64,000 nt of DNA from Novosphingobium sp. (GCF_039595395.1 NZ_JBCNLP010000001.1:2790001-2854000), one strand, 5' to 3'; numbered from the stretch's first letter, positions 16,240 to 28,414 are shown. The notes: a model not told the origin generated them from the sequence alone. A program made the numbers and translations.

Positions 16240-18420
16240 ATGACCCGCATCCGCCTGCTTGTGATGAACGCCGCCTTGCCAGTGCTGGATTACCGCGCGC
16301 CCCACGGCATGACGGTGGAGCCGGGCAGCGTGGTGGTCGCCCCGCTGGGCCCGCGCCAAATCCTGGGCGTGGTGTGGGAGCCCGAACGCCTGCCCGCCGA
16401 AGAGGTGGGCGACAACCGCCTGCGCCCGATCCTCAATGTGCTGCCGGTGCCGCCCCTGCCCGCGCCTTTAAGGCGGCTGATCGAATGGACGGCGGATTAC
16501 TATTGCGCCTCCTTGGCCTCGGTGGCGCGGATGGCTTTGTCCTCCTCGGCGGCCTTGCAGGGCGGGCGCACCATGACCGAATACCGGCTGGTCGAGGGCG
16601 CCGAGCCGGGCCGTCTGACCACCCAGCGCAAGCAGGCGCTGGAACGGCTGCCGGGCGCTCAGGGCACTCTCCGCGAGTTGGCCGAGATCGCGGGCGTTTC
16701 GGAAGCGGTGCTACGCGGCCTCACCAACAACGGGCTGATGGAGGCGGTGCAGGTCGATCTTGACCGGCCCTATCCTCCCGCCGATCCCGAGCATGATGTG
16801 CCCACCCTGTCGGACGGCCAGCAGGAGGCCGCCGACCGCTTTATCGATGCGACGCGCAAGGGCCGCCAGAAGGAGGGCTTCACCCCGTTCCTGCTCGATG
16901 GCGTGACCGGCTCGGGCAAGACCGAGACCTATTTCGAGGCCGTCGCCGAAGCACTCCGCCTTGGCCGCCAGACCTTGGTGCTGCTGCCCGAAATCGCGCT
17001 GACCGAAAACTTCCTGCGCCGGTTCGAGGCACGTTTCGGGGTGGCGCCGATCCTCTGGCACTCCAGCCTGAAATCGGGCGAGCGGCGGCGGGCCTGGCGC
17101 GCGGTGGCCAATGGCAGCGCTCAGGTGGTGGTGGGCGCGCGCTCGGCGCTGTTTCTGCCCTATGCCGCGCTGGGGCTGATCATTGTCGACGAAGCCCATG
17201 AGATCAGCTTCAAACAGGACGATGGCGTGCGCTACAACGCCCGCGATGTGGCGGTGATCCGCGCCCGTTTCGAGCAGATCCCGGTGGTGCTGGCCAGCGC
17301 CACCCCCGCGCTCGAATCGATGCAACTGGCCGAGGCGGGGGTGTACCAGAAGGTCGATCTGCCCTCGCGCTTCGGGGGCGCCAGCCTGCCCGACATCCAG
17401 ATCGTCGACCTCACCCAGCATCCGCCCGAGCGCAACCACTGGATCGCCCCGCCGCTGGTCGAAAAGCTGCAGGACCGGCTGGACAAGGGCGAACAGTCGC
17501 TGCTGTTCCTCAACCGGCGCGGCTATGCGCCGCTGACCTTGTGCCGCCATTGCGGCTATCGCTTCCAGTGCTCCGATTGCAGCGCATGGCTGGTCGAGCA
17601 TCGCCTCTCACGCCGCCTCGCCTGCCATCATTGCGGGCATGAGGCGCCCATGCCCACCGCCTGCCCCGAATGCGGCGAGGGCGACTGCCTGGTCGCCTGC
17701 GGCCCCGGCGTGGAGCGCATCGCCGATGAAGTCGCACAGATCCTGCCCGAGGCGCGGGTGGCGGTGGTCACCTCCGACACGCTCAACAGCCCGGAAAAGA
17801 TCGGCGAGTTCGTGGCGGCGGCGGAAAACAAGATGATCGATGTGATCGTCGGCACGCAATTGGTGACCAAGGGCTATCACTTCCCCGATCTGACGCTGGT
17901 CGGCGTGATCGACGCCGATCTGGGCCTCGAAGGCGGCGACCTGCGCGCGGGCGAGCGCACCTATCAGCAGATCGCGCAGGTCGCGGGCCGCGCGGGCCGC
18001 GCGCAAAAACCCGGCGAGGTGCTGATCCAGACCCGCTCGCCCAGCGCGCCGGTGATCGCCGCCATCGCCTCGGGCGACCGCGACGCCTTCTACGCCGCCG
18101 AAGCCGAAGGCCGCCGCTCCGCCTATGCCCCGCCCTTCGGACGCTGGGCCGCGATCATCGTCTCCTCCGAAGACGAGGCCGAGGCGCGCGATGCCGCCCG
18201 CGCCATCGGCGGCACGCGGCCCAACCTGCCCAATGTCGCGGTGCTGGGCCCGGCCCCTGCCCCCATGGCGCAGTTGCGCGGGCGCTATCGCTATCGGCTG
18301 CTGATCAATGCCAAACGCTCGGCGCAGGTGCAGACGGTGATCCGGCAATGGCTGGGCGGGCTGAAATTTCCGCCCGGCGTGCGGGTGGGCGTGGATATCG
18401 ACCCCTATTCCTTCGTCTGA
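16240..18420 (+). CDS. priA: Primosomal protein N' (replication restart helicase)
   Basis: A 3'-5' superfamily 2 helicase that reloads the replisome at collapsed forks (about 726 aa). Motifs in order: DNA-binding N-terminal domain (LPVLDYRAPHGMTVEPGSVV), Walker A DGVTGSGKTETYF near residue 225, DEAH box IVDEAHEISFKQDDG, paired zinc fingers CRHCGYRFQCSDCSAWLVEH and CHHCGHEAPMPTACPECGE, then GTQLVTKGYHFP and AGRAGRA. An ATG three codons upstream (16231) is in frame; 16240 matches relatives. The 3' end overlaps the convergent CPBP gene by 16 bp. Confidence 0.97.
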   Translation: MTRIRLLVMNAALPVLDYRAPHGMTVEPGSVVVAPLGPRQILGVVWEPERLPAEEVGDNRLRPILNVLPVPPLPAPLRRLIEWTADYYCASLASVARMALSSSAALQGGRTMTEYRLVEGAEPGRLTTQRKQALERLPGAQGTLRELAEIAGVSEAVLRGLTNNGLMEAVQVDLDRPYPPADPEHDVPTLSDGQQEAADRFIDATRKGRQKEGFTPFLLDGVTGSGKTETYFEAVAEALRLGRQTLVLLPEIALTENFLRRFEARFGVAPILWHSSLKSGERRRAWRAVANGSAQVVVGARSALFLPYAALGLIIVDEAHEISFKQDDGVRYNARDVAVIRARFEQIPVVLASATPALESMQLAEAGVYQKVDLPSRFGGASLPDIQIVDLTQHPPERNHWIAPPLVEKLQDRLDKGEQSLLFLNRRGYAPLTLCRHCGYRFQCSDCSAWLVEHRLSRRLACHHCGHEAPMPTACPECGEGDCLVACGPGVERIADEVAQILPEARVAVVTSDTLNSPEKIGEFVAAAENKMIDVIVGTQLVTKGYHFPDLTLVGVIDADLGLEGGDLRAGERTYQQIAQVAGRAGRAQKPGEVLIQTRSPSAPVIAAIASGDRDAFYAAEAEGRRSAYAPPFGRWAAIIVSSEDEAEARDAARAIGGTRPNLPNVAVLGPAPAPMAQLRGRYRYRLLINAKRSAQVQTVIRQWLGGLKFPPGVRVGVDIDPYSFV

Positions 18421-19304
18421 CGACGCTTCAGGGTCCATGGCGCGGGCACAATGCCCCCGGCACGGATCACGCGGCGCATCAGCATCACGCCCGCCAGGGT
18501 TGCCACCACCATCGCCACGGCGCTGGCCTCCAGCCCGAAGGCACCGCCCGTCAGCCATTCGGGTCCATGGCGGGCGGTGAGCAGCAGGCCCTCCGGCGCC
18601 TTGCCGCCCGAGACCGGCACGCTGAAAATCCACCCTTGCGTGAAATTCCAGCCGCTGTGGATGCCCATCGCCAGCCACAGCCGCCGCGTCAGCAGATAGG
18701 CCGCGCCCAGCAGCAATCCGGCCTCCAGCGCGATGGCGAGGGCCGCAAACCACGTCGCCCCCTCATTGCCCAGATGCGCGAGGCCAAAAAAGGCCGAGGT
18801 CAGCGCCAGACCACCCCATGTGCCCACCATCTTCTCAAGCTGGCGCAGGATCACGCCGCGAAAGAGCAATTCCTCGCCCACGCCCGAGATCGCGGCCATA
18901 GCCACCATCGCGGCCAGATCGCCGACGCCGCCCACGCCTGTTACGGTGAGGCCGCCCAGCAGCGCCACCATGCCGGTCATCGCGCTGAACAGCAGCATGC
19001 CGAAGGCCAGCCCCGCCGCCCATTCCCGCCCTGCCCCGGCCCATGGCAACTCGGTATCCGCCGAGCGCTCTACCCAGCGCTTGTAGAGCTTCCACGCCAG
19101 GATCAGCCACAAGGCGACCAGGATCTGCACCGGGGCATGGATATGGTGGTCCGCGTCGCGCCCCAGCAGCTTTTCGGACAGGACCATCGAGACCACCTCG
19201 GCCAGCGCCAGCCAGATGAAGCCGATCACCAGCAGGCTGCCGGGGTGAAGCAGGATCCGCCGCCAGCGCGGCTGCGGAAGGGAGACAACATCGAAACTGG
19301 TCAT
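18405..19304 (-). CDS. CPBP-family intramembrane metalloprotease
   Basis: A 299-aa polytopic membrane protein with about eight hydrophobic helices. Abi/CPBP motif 1 is EELLFRG (EExxxR) near residue 144, motif 2 is FFGLAHLGN (FxxxH) and motif 3 is IHSGWNF (HxxxN), so all glutamic-zincin residues are present. The family is related to CAAX prenyl proteases; the substrate is unknown. It converges on priA with a 16-bp overlap of coding ends. Confidence 0.88.
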   Translation of the reverse strand: MTSFDVVSLPQPRWRRILLHPGSLLVIGFIWLALAEVVSMVLSEKLLGRDADHHIHAPVQILVALWLILAWKLYKRWVERSADTELPWAGAGREWAAGLAFGMLLFSAMTGMVALLGGLTVTGVGGVGDLAAMVAMAAISGVGEELLFRGVILRQLEKMVGTWGGLALTSAFFGLAHLGNEGATWFAALAIALEAGLLLGAAYLLTRRLWLAMGIHSGWNFTQGWIFSVPVSGGKAPEGLLLTARHGPEWLTGGAFGLEASAVAMVVATLAGVMLMRRVIRAGGIVPAPWTLKRRQTKE

Positions 19305-19498
19305 GGGGGTCTTTCAGGAAGGGCCCTTCTTCTCCCTCACCGGCCCCGGCCTGTCGAGCTTATCTGCGTTACAAATGATTCGGTTCTGCCCGGCAGCGGC
19401 CGCATACCAATGCAGCCGCGTCAAATGGCGTATTGCCTGCATGACCAACGTGATTTCACATTTTTGACACGCGATGCCCCGTGGCGACCTCCCGGCGG

Positions 19499-19527
19499 CT
19501 TGCATAGCGCGATAATGCCCGCTATGC
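19499..19527 (+). promoter_or_regulatory. Candidate promoter of the atp operon
   Basis: CTTGCA (19499-19504), 17 bp, CTATGC (19522-19527) fits the alphaproteobacterial housekeeping pattern and uses the same -35 variant as the rpmF candidate. It lies in the 304-bp gap before atpH, which holds no gene. The distance from the -10 to the GTG start is about 80 bp. Confidence 0.4.
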
Positions 19528-19608
19528 GCCCGACCATCTGAACGGGGGTCGGGCATCGGGGTCCGGTCTCTATGCGTTCAGAGTCCGGATTAAAGGGGAC
19601 CGACGCGC

Positions 19609-20163
19609 GTGGAGAATTCCGCCGGCATCACCGCCAGCCTGCAAGGCCGCTACGCCTCGGCATTGTTCGATCTGGCCAATGAAACGGGCGTTGTGTCGCC
19701 TGTCGAGGCCGATCTTGAGAAACTGGGTGCGGCCCTTGCCGCGTCCGACGATCTGTCCAACCTGATTCGCAACCCGCTGGTCAGCCGCGACGCCGCCGGC
19801 AAGGCGCTGAACAGCGTGGCGGGCGTGCTGGAACTGGGTGAGGTTACCACCAAGTTCCTGGGCGTGCTGGCCGCCAATGGCCGCCTCTCGGCGCTGCCTC
19901 AGGTGATCGCCGCATACGGTTCGATCGCCGCCGCCGCGCGCGGCGAGGTCACCGCTCAGGTCACCAGCGCTCACCCGCTGACCGACGATCAGATCGCCGC
20001 GCTGTCGGCCAAGCTGGCCGCCCGCGAAGGCAAGACCGTCAAGATCAAGGCCGATGTCGATCCGGAGCTGCTTGGCGGCCTGGTCGTGCGCATCGGCAGC
20101 CAGCAGATCGACAGCTCGATCCGCACCCGTCTCAATTCCCTCGCTCAGGCGATGAAGGGCTAA
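19609..20163 (+). CDS. atpH: ATP synthase F1 subunit delta
   Basis: Stator subunit connecting the F1 head to the peripheral stalk of ATP synthase (184 aa). It has the OSCP/delta pattern: SLQGRYASALFDLANE at the N-terminus, NLIRNPLVSRDAAG, and the C-terminal VDPELLGGLVVRIGSQQID. It starts with GTG at 19609 behind a AAAGGGGA ribosome site. First gene of atpHAGDC; the F0 genes lie elsewhere, as usual in alphaproteobacteria. Its sequence is intact, unlike atpA and atpD. Confidence 0.95.
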   Translation: MENSAGITASLQGRYASALFDLANETGVVSPVEADLEKLGAALAASDDLSNLIRNPLVSRDAAGKALNSVAGVLELGEVTTKFLGVLAANGRLSALPQVIAAYGSIAAAARGEVTAQVTSAHPLTDDQIAALSAKLAAREGKTVKIKADVDPELLGGLVVRIGSQQIDSSIRTRLNSLAQAMKG

Positions 20164-20233
20164 TCTCCTTCTTTCGGCTAAGCGACGAAGGGCAGCAGCC
20201 CTTCTACAAAAAGACTTCGATGAAAGGCTGAAC

Positions 20234-21785
<1,552 letters not shown>

Positions 21786-21809
21786 ACCTTACCGGGAGGG
21801 TAATTGGCG

Positions 21810-22685
21810 ATGGCCAGTCTTAAAGAACTCAAGCTTCGTATCAACTCGGTCAAGTCGACCCAGAAGATCACCAAGGCGAAGCAAATGGTCGCGGCGGCAA
21901 AACTGCGCAAGGCGCAGGCCGCTGCCGAGGCCGCGCGCCCCTATGCCCAGCGTCTGGCGCAGGTGATGGGCTCGCTCGCGAGCCGCATCACCGTCAGCGA
22001 GAACAGCCCCAGGCTGCTCGCGGGCACCGGCAAGTCGCAGGTGCATCTGCTGGTCGTGGCCAATTCGGATCGCGGCCTGTGCGGCGCCTTCAACTCGAAC
22101 ATCCTGAAGGCCGCCCGCGCCAAGGCGCAGGCCCTTCAGGCCGAGGGCAAGACCGTGCTGTTCTACCTCATCGGCCGCAAGGGCCGTGCGGTGGTGCGCC
22201 GGGAATTCCCCAAGGCGGTTGAGGCCGAATTCGACACCACCTCGGTGCGCGAACCCGGCTTTGCCGAAGCCGAGGCGATCGCCAACGAACTCGTCGCTCT
22301 GTATGAGGCAGGCAAGTTCGACGTGGCGCATCTGTTCTATTCCAAGTTCCGCAGCGCCCTGCTGCAGGAGCCGACGACGCAGCAGATCATCCCCGTGCCC
22401 GCCCCCAAGGTGGCCGCGGAGACCAGCGGCGCCGTGGTGGAATATGAGCCCGATGAGGAAGAAATCCTCGCCGCGCTGCTGCCGCGCTACCTGCGCACCC
22501 AGCTTTTCGGCGCCCTGCTGGAGAACGCTGCCAGCGAACAGGGTGCCTCGATGACCGCCATGGACAATGCCACACGCAATGCCGGCGATCTCATCAACAA
22601 GCTGACCGTTCAGTACAACCGCAGCCGTCAGGCCGCGATCACCACTGAGCTTATCGAAATCATCGCGGGCGCCGAAGCGCTCTGA
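21810..22685 (+). CDS. atpG: ATP synthase F1 subunit gamma
   Basis: Central rotor shaft of F1 (291 aa). N-terminal MASLKELKLRINSVKSTQKI and C-terminal NAGDLINKLTVQYNRSRQA form the conserved coiled-coil axle; the middle has DRGLCGAFNSNI. The frame is intact throughout and of alphaproteobacterial type, although it lies between two frame-broken genes. Start ATG 21810 is chosen over an in-frame ATG two codons earlier. Confidence 0.96.
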   Translation: MASLKELKLRINSVKSTQKITKAKQMVAAAKLRKAQAAAEAARPYAQRLAQVMGSLASRITVSENSPRLLAGTGKSQVHLLVVANSDRGLCGAFNSNILKAARAKAQALQAEGKTVLFYLIGRKGRAVVRREFPKAVEAEFDTTSVREPGFAEAEAIANELVALYEAGKFDVAHLFYSKFRSALLQEPTTQQIIPVPAPKVAAETSGAVVEYEPDEEEILAALLPRYLRTQLFGALLENAASEQGASMTAMDNATRNAGDLINKLTVQYNRSRQAAITTELIEIIAGAEAL

Positions 22686-22709
22686 TCGACGACCAAAAGG
22701 AATAACCCT

Positions 22710-24157
<1,448 letters not shown>

Positions 24158-24160
24158 TCC

Positions 24161-24418
24161 ATGGCACTGCATTTCGAGCTCGTCACGCCTGCGCGTCTGG
24201 TCCGGTCCGAGAGCGTCCACATGGTGGTCGTTCCCGGCACGGAAGGCGAGTTCGGCGTGCTTGAAGGCCACGCGCCCTTCATGTCCACCGTGCGCGACGG
24301 CGTGCTGAAGGTGTATCGTTCGGAGAACGGCACGCCGGAAGACATCGTCGTCTCGGGCGGCTTCGCAGAGGTGAGCGCCAGCGGCCTCACCGTGCTGGCG
24401 GAGCATGTCGAGGGCTGA
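24161..24418 (+). CDS. atpC: ATP synthase F1 subunit epsilon (short form)
   Basis: Regulatory and rotor subunit at the foot of gamma (85 aa). Only the N-terminal beta-sandwich domain is present (FELVTPARLVRSESVHMVVV, GTEGEFGVLEGHAPFMS); the C-terminal two-helix inhibitory domain of the longer ~135-aa form is absent, as in many alphaproteobacteria. It starts 3 bp after the atpD stop and ends the operon before a clear terminator. Confidence 0.93.
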   Translation: MALHFELVTPARLVRSESVHMVVVPGTEGEFGVLEGHAPFMSTVRDGVLKVYRSENGTPEDIVVSGGFAEVSASGLTVLAEHVEG

Positions 24419-24444
24419 TTTTTCTAGCCTTCGTGCATTTAGAA

Positions 24445-24482
24445 AGACCGGGTGGCGGGGTTCCGTTGCCCGGTTTTTCTTT
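24445..24482 (+). terminator. Rho-independent terminator of the atp operon
   Basis: ACCGGG (24447-24452) pairs with CCCGGT (24469-24474) around a GC-rich loop, followed by TTTTCTTTG. It lies 28 bp after the atpC stop. Repeat copy B follows 25 bp later. Confidence 0.7.
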
Positions 24483-24506
24483 GTTTTGAAGGTTTCGAAG
24501 TGAAGA

Positions 24507-24713
24507 TGCGAGGGGGTTACCCCCTCGCGCTCCCATGAATGTCTACATTGCGCATCGGGTTCAGCCTTGCGCCCTGTTTGCCGCGCCGCAGGCATTAAAT
24601 GATCTGCCTGCGGCGCTTTATGTTGGGCAGGTGGATAGGTCCCGCACCACGATCGGGTGCCATTGCCCTATCGTCGGAAGACGTAAAGGGAGCGCGAGGG
24701 CGATGGCCCTCGC
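24507..24713. repeat. BIME-like hairpin-ended intergenic repeat, copy B
   Basis: A 207-bp copy between atpC and cpaF (same strand). The left hairpin has the GG-type centre and the ATGTCTACATTGCGCATCGGGT arm; the right arm has TCGTCGGAAGACGT and its hairpin has the CGATGG-type centre, then TTTTCTC. The internal repeat is GCGCCGCAGGC / GCCTGCGGCGC. Opposite in orientation to copies A, C and I. It is the only copy located after a gene that already has its own terminator. Confidence 0.9.
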
Positions 24714-24860
24714 TTTTCTCTTTTCTTCCCTGCCAACCCGTAATCCCCCTCACCCGTGCTTACTCATTAGCAAATCCTCAAAGTTTCCGCCTTATTCACC
24801 ACCACCATACGCCATACCCACGCGGGACATGGTGGGTCGTGATTTCGAGGATTGAAACTT

Positions 24861-26411
24861 ATGAGCGCATTCGGGCGACGCAACGGCCCCACCAGCTTCG
24901 GGCAAGGTGCGCGACCGCAATTCGGCGTCGCGCGGCCCATGCAGGGCGGCGGACCAGCTCCGGCAGCTCAGCCGCAGCAGCCGCCCGCCGGCGGACAGCA
25001 GTTCCCGCCGCTGCCTGCCGAATCCGCTGCGCCCGCGCCTGCCCCGGCCCCCGCGCCGTCTGCTCCCCAGCCCCTGCGCAGCGAGGCCATGGCGCGCCTC
25101 GACGAGCGCATGAACACCACGGTCGAGAACACGCATAAGGCCGAAGGGTTCGAGGCCAGCGTCCACAAGATCAAGGAAGAGGTCCTGCCGCGCCTGCTGG
25201 AGCGCGTGGACCCCGAAGCCGCCGCCACCCTGACCAAGGACGAGCTGGCCGAGGAATTCCGCCCCATCATCATGGAGGTGCTGGCCGAGCTGAAGATCAC
25301 CCTCAACCGGCGCGAGCAGTTCGCGCTGGAAAAGGTGCTGATCGACGAGCTGCTCGGCTTCGGCCCGCTGGAGGAGTTGCTGGGCGATCCCGACGTGTCC
25401 GATATCATGGTCAACGGGCCAGATCAGACCTACATCGAAAAGAAGGGCAAGCTGACCCTTTCGACGATCCGCTTCCGCGACGAGCAGCATCTCTTCCAGA
25501 TCGCCCAACGCATCGTGAACCAGGTCGGCCGCCGCGTCGATCAGACCACGCCGCTGGCCGACGCCCGCCTGAAGGACGGCAGCCGCGTCAACGTCATCGT
25601 GCCCCCGCTCTCGCTGCGCGGCACGGCGATCTCGATTCGTAAGTTTTCCGAAAAGCCGATCACGCTCGATATGCTGCGCGATTTCGGATCGATGTCGGAC
25701 CCGATGTGCACCGCGCTCAAGATCGCGGGCGCCTGCCGTATGAACATCGTGATCTCGGGCGGTACGGGTTCGGGTAAAACGACGATGCTCAACGCCCTGT
25801 CGAAGATGATCGATCCGGGCGAGCGCGTGCTGACCATCGAGGACGCCGCCGAACTCCGCCTGCAGCAGCCGCACTGGCTGCCGCTGGAAACGCGGCCGCC
25901 CAACCTTGAAGGCCAGGGCGCCATCACCATCGGCGACCTTGTGAAGAACGCCCTGCGTATGCGCCCCGACCGCATCATCCTGGGCGAAATTCGTGGCGCG
26001 GAGTGCTTCGACCTCCTCGCCGCGATGAACACCGGTCACGATGGCTCGATGTGTACGCTCCACGCCAACAGCCCGCGCGAATGCCTGGGCCGTATGGAAA
26101 ACATGATCCTGATGGGCGACATCAAGATCCCCAAGGAAGCCATCAGCCGCCAGATCGCGGAAAGCGTGGACATCATCGTGCAGGTCAAGCGCCTGCGCGA
26201 TGGCTCGCGCCGCACCACCAACATCACCGAGGTGATCGGGATGGAAGGCGATGTGATCGTAACGCAGGAGCTGTTCAAGTTCGAATATCTCGACGAAACC
26301 GACGACGGGAAGATTATCGGCGAGTTCCGTCCTTCCGGCCTGCGACCTTATACTCTGGAAAAGGCGCGGCAGTTCGGGTTCGATCAGGCTTATCTGGAAG
26401 CCTGTCTGTAA
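24861..26411 (+). CDS. cpaF: CpaF/TadA-type secretion ATPase
   Basis: A hexameric VirB11-family ATPase (516 aa) that in Tad systems drives Flp pilus assembly. Residues ~1-80 are a disordered Pro/Ala/Gln segment; the N-terminal helical domain follows, then the ATPase core with Walker A SGGTGSGKTTMLNAL near residue 303, Asp box TIEDAAELRLQQPHW, Walker B DRIILGEIRG and His box GHDGSMCTLHANS. The ATG at 24861 is used; a TTG three codons upstream is unlikely. No other tad/cpa gene is in the window, so it is a detached copy. Confidence 0.92.
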   Translation: MSAFGRRNGPTSFGQGARPQFGVARPMQGGGPAPAAQPQQPPAGGQQFPPLPAESAAPAPAPAPAPSAPQPLRSEAMARLDERMNTTVENTHKAEGFEASVHKIKEEVLPRLLERVDPEAAATLTKDELAEEFRPIIMEVLAELKITLNRREQFALEKVLIDELLGFGPLEELLGDPDVSDIMVNGPDQTYIEKKGKLTLSTIRFRDEQHLFQIAQRIVNQVGRRVDQTTPLADARLKDGSRVNVIVPPLSLRGTAISIRKFSEKPITLDMLRDFGSMSDPMCTALKIAGACRMNIVISGGTGSGKTTMLNALSKMIDPGERVLTIEDAAELRLQQPHWLPLETRPPNLEGQGAITIGDLVKNALRMRPDRIILGEIRGAECFDLLAAMNTGHDGSMCTLHANSPRECLGRMENMILMGDIKIPKEAISRQIAESVDIIVQVKRLRDGSRRTTNITEVIGMEGDVIVTQELFKFEYLDETDDGKIIGEFRPSGLRPYTLEKARQFGFDQAYLEACL

Positions 26412-26421
26412 GAAAGAATGA

Positions 26422-26640
26422 CGCAGGGGGCGTTACGCCCCCTGCACCCCCGTTACGTCTTCCGGCGACAAGGCAGCGGCACCCGGTCGTCATGCAAGAC
26501 CTCTCCACCTGTCCAGCGCAAAGCGCCGCAGGCAGCTATATCCGGCCATTTCATGCCTGCGGCGCGGCAAACTGGGCGATTGGCCGAACCCTATGCGCAA
26601 CGCTGACAGTTAAGGGAGCGCGAGGGCGATGGCCCTCGCA
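26422..26640. repeat. BIME-like hairpin-ended intergenic repeat, copy C (variant left end)
   Basis: A 219-bp copy between the convergent stops of cpaF and a small membrane-protein gene. The left hairpin has a different stem, GCAGGGGGCG / CGCCCCCTGC (26423-26445), followed by ACCCCCGTTACGTCTTCCG. The right arm is CCTATGCGCAACGCTGACAG and the right hairpin is the usual GCGAGGG stem with a CGATGG-type centre. The internal inverted repeat is GCGCCGCAGGC / GCCTGCGGCGC. Confidence 0.88.
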
Positions 26641-26661
26641 TCTTCCCTTTACCCCCTTGAA

Positions 26662-26868
26662 TCACCCCACCATCCAGAACTTCACCGCCCCGGCGGCGGC
26701 CAACACCCCCACCATCGTCGCCCAGAACGACAGGCCCCGCCACGGCACCCAACCCACAGCGTCAGGATCAGCGCGGCGCATCCGGCGGCGATCGGCCAGC
26801 CAGCCCAGCACGGCCACCATCGCCGCAAAAACCGCAACCGATGCGCATATGGTAAAGTCCAATTCCAT
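26662..26868 (-). CDS. Small membrane protein of unknown function
   Basis: A 68-aa protein from MELDFTICASVAVFAAM with two hydrophobic segments (residues ~6-24 and ~48-66) and a basic loop RRRMRRADPDAVGWVPWRG. It is probably an inner-membrane hairpin. It converges with cpaF across repeat copy C. No family is recognised. Confidence 0.6.
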   Translation of the reverse strand: MELDFTICASVAVFAAMVAVLGWLADRRRMRRADPDAVGWVPWRGLSFWATMVGVLAAAGAVKFWMVG

Positions 26869-26912
26869 CGCCTGCTCTTGCCTCAACCGGCTGCGCGGGT
26901 AAACGCAAACTC

Positions 26913-27806
26913 ATGCCTGTTCATCAACGTCCTTTTCTGGCGCTGGGCCTGCGGCTTGGTGCGGCGCTCGCTTTGTCCAGCCTGTATATGCTGGTCAAGC
27001 TGGTGCATCAGATGGGCGTTTCCCTGCCCGAGATCATGTTCTGGCGGCAGGCGGGAGCCTTGCCCCTGCTCACGCTTTGGGTCGCGTTGCGCGGGCAGTG
27101 GTGGCAGTTGCGGACCACCCGCCTCAAGAGCCACGCCACCCGCTCGCTGATGGGCATGTTCGGCATGCTGGCCAATTTTGGCGCGACGATCCTGCTGCCG
27201 CTGGCGGTGGCAACGGTGCTGGGCTTTACCACGCCAATGTTCGCGGTGGTGCTTTCGGCTTTGATGCTGAAGGAAAAGATCGGGCCGTGGCGCTGGCTGG
27301 CGGTGGCGCTGGGCTTTGTCGGCGTGCTGGTGATCGCTCGGCCTGGCTCGATGGCCATCTCACCGCTGGGGGCCTTTGTCGGGCTGGCCTCGGGCTTTAT
27401 GGTGGCGCTGGTGGCAATCCAGTTGCGCGATATGGGCCGCACGGAGGCGCCGCTCTCGGTGGTGTTCTATTTCTCGCTGATCGGCACGGTGCTGATGCTG
27501 CCCACCCTGCCTTTCACCATGACGCATCACACCGGCCTGCAATGGACGGCCATTCTGGGCATGGGCGCGGTGGGCACGCTGGCGCAGATGCTGGTGACGG
27601 CCTCGGTGCGCTATGGCCCGGTGTCGACGGTGGTGGTGATGGATTATTCCTCGCTGATCTGGACGACGCTCTATGGCTGGCTGATTTTCGACCAGATGCC
27701 GCCCTCCAGCACCTGGCTCGGCGCGCCTCTGGTGGCCTGCGCCGGTCTGGTGATCCTGTGGCGCGAGCGGGTGCGAACCCGCGCCGCGCTCACGCCGCAA
27801 GGATAG
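26913..27806 (+). CDS. EamA/DMT-family transporter
   Basis: A 297-aa inner-membrane transporter with about ten helices as two EamA repeats; the first ends near GVLVIARPGSMAISPLGA and the second near FDQMPPSSTWLGAPLVACAG. The VATVLGFTTPMFAVVLSALM stretch is typical of DMT exporters. The substrate cannot be told from sequence. The last 17 bp overlap the convergent CcdC-like gene. Confidence 0.88.
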   Translation: MPVHQRPFLALGLRLGAALALSSLYMLVKLVHQMGVSLPEIMFWRQAGALPLLTLWVALRGQWWQLRTTRLKSHATRSLMGMFGMLANFGATILLPLAVATVLGFTTPMFAVVLSALMLKEKIGPWRWLAVALGFVGVLVIARPGSMAISPLGAFVGLASGFMVALVAIQLRDMGRTEAPLSVVFYFSLIGTVLMLPTLPFTMTHHTGLQWTAILGMGAVGTLAQMLVTASVRYGPVSTVVVMDYSSLIWTTLYGWLIFDQMPPSSTWLGAPLVACAGLVILWRERVRTRAALTPQG

Positions 27807-28284
27807 AGCGCGCCCTCACGTAAAGCTCACCGCGGAAGGTGCAGATGCTGCCCACCGCAAAGCCGATCAGCGCATCGCTGGCCAGCGCGAGCCATTCCGC
27901 ATGGGCCGCGCCCGCCTCGATCATTTCATAGCGGGCGAACTGGCGCAGGACGATCACGCCGATCAGCAGCATCATCGCCGCCGCCGATTGGCGGATAAAC
28001 AGCGCGCCGGTGACAGGATCGCGGCCGATATGGGTGAATTTCGCCCGCTGCCAGCCCAGCGGCACGCCTAGCACCAGCCCTGCCCCCAGAGCAGCCCAGC
28101 CCAGAGGCGCGGGCGGGCGGGTGATCAGCATGGCAGTGATCCCCGCCAGAGCGATCACCGGCAGGATCAGTGACAAGGCCGGGCGAAAGGGGCGCTCCCG
28201 CCCGATCTGGCGGCTGCGCAGCGCCAGAACCACCACGATCACCGCGATGGGAATCCATTGGCTGTAAGGATTGGCGCTTTGCAT
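27790..28284 (-). CDS. CcdC-like (DUF1453) membrane protein
   Basis: A 164-aa membrane protein with about five helices: IPIAVIVVVLAL, LSLILPVIALAGITAMLI, LGAGLVLGVPLGWQ, AAAMMLLIGVIVLRQF, ALIGFAVGSICTF. The charged RSRQIGRERPFRP loop and the KFTHIGRDPVTGALFIRQS segment resemble CcdC/DUF1453 proteins, once linked to cytochrome c biogenesis. The ATG at 28284 is used; an upstream ATG adds two residues. Overlaps the EamA gene end-to-end by 17 bp. Confidence 0.75.
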   Translation of the reverse strand: MQSANPYSQWIPIAVIVVVLALRSRQIGRERPFRPALSLILPVIALAGITAMLITRPPAPLGWAALGAGLVLGVPLGWQRAKFTHIGRDPVTGALFIRQSAAAMMLLIGVIVLRQFARYEMIEAGAAHAEWLALASDALIGFAVGSICTFRGELYVRARSILAA

Positions 28285-28370
28285 AAACAAGAAAACCCTG
28301 TGACTGTGTTAGAATGATAACACGGCCACAGGGGATGCCAAGATACAAGTTTCAGGAATTAAAAAGAGAA

Positions 28371-28414
28371 TGCGAGGGTGTTACACCCTCGCGCTCCCAT
28401 TAATGTCTACGTCG
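28371..28414. repeat. BIME-like repeat, single-ended copy D
   Basis: Only the left half is present: a GCGAGGG stem with a TG-type centre (28372-28392), GCTCCCAT, and the TAATGTCTACGTCGCGCC arm. It ends 6 bp from the gcvPB stop. Read on the minus strand it comes straight after gcvPB as a hairpin followed by TTCTCTTTTT, so it probably terminates the gcv operon. Confidence 0.85.

Noticed and set aside
19305..19608. tRNA or small RNA in the gap before atpH
   Set aside because: No cloverleaf or conserved arm found; only a promoter-like pair and GC-rich dyads.
26418..26606. 62-codon ORF downstream of cpaF
   Set aside because: Lies within repeat copy C and has no ribosome site.
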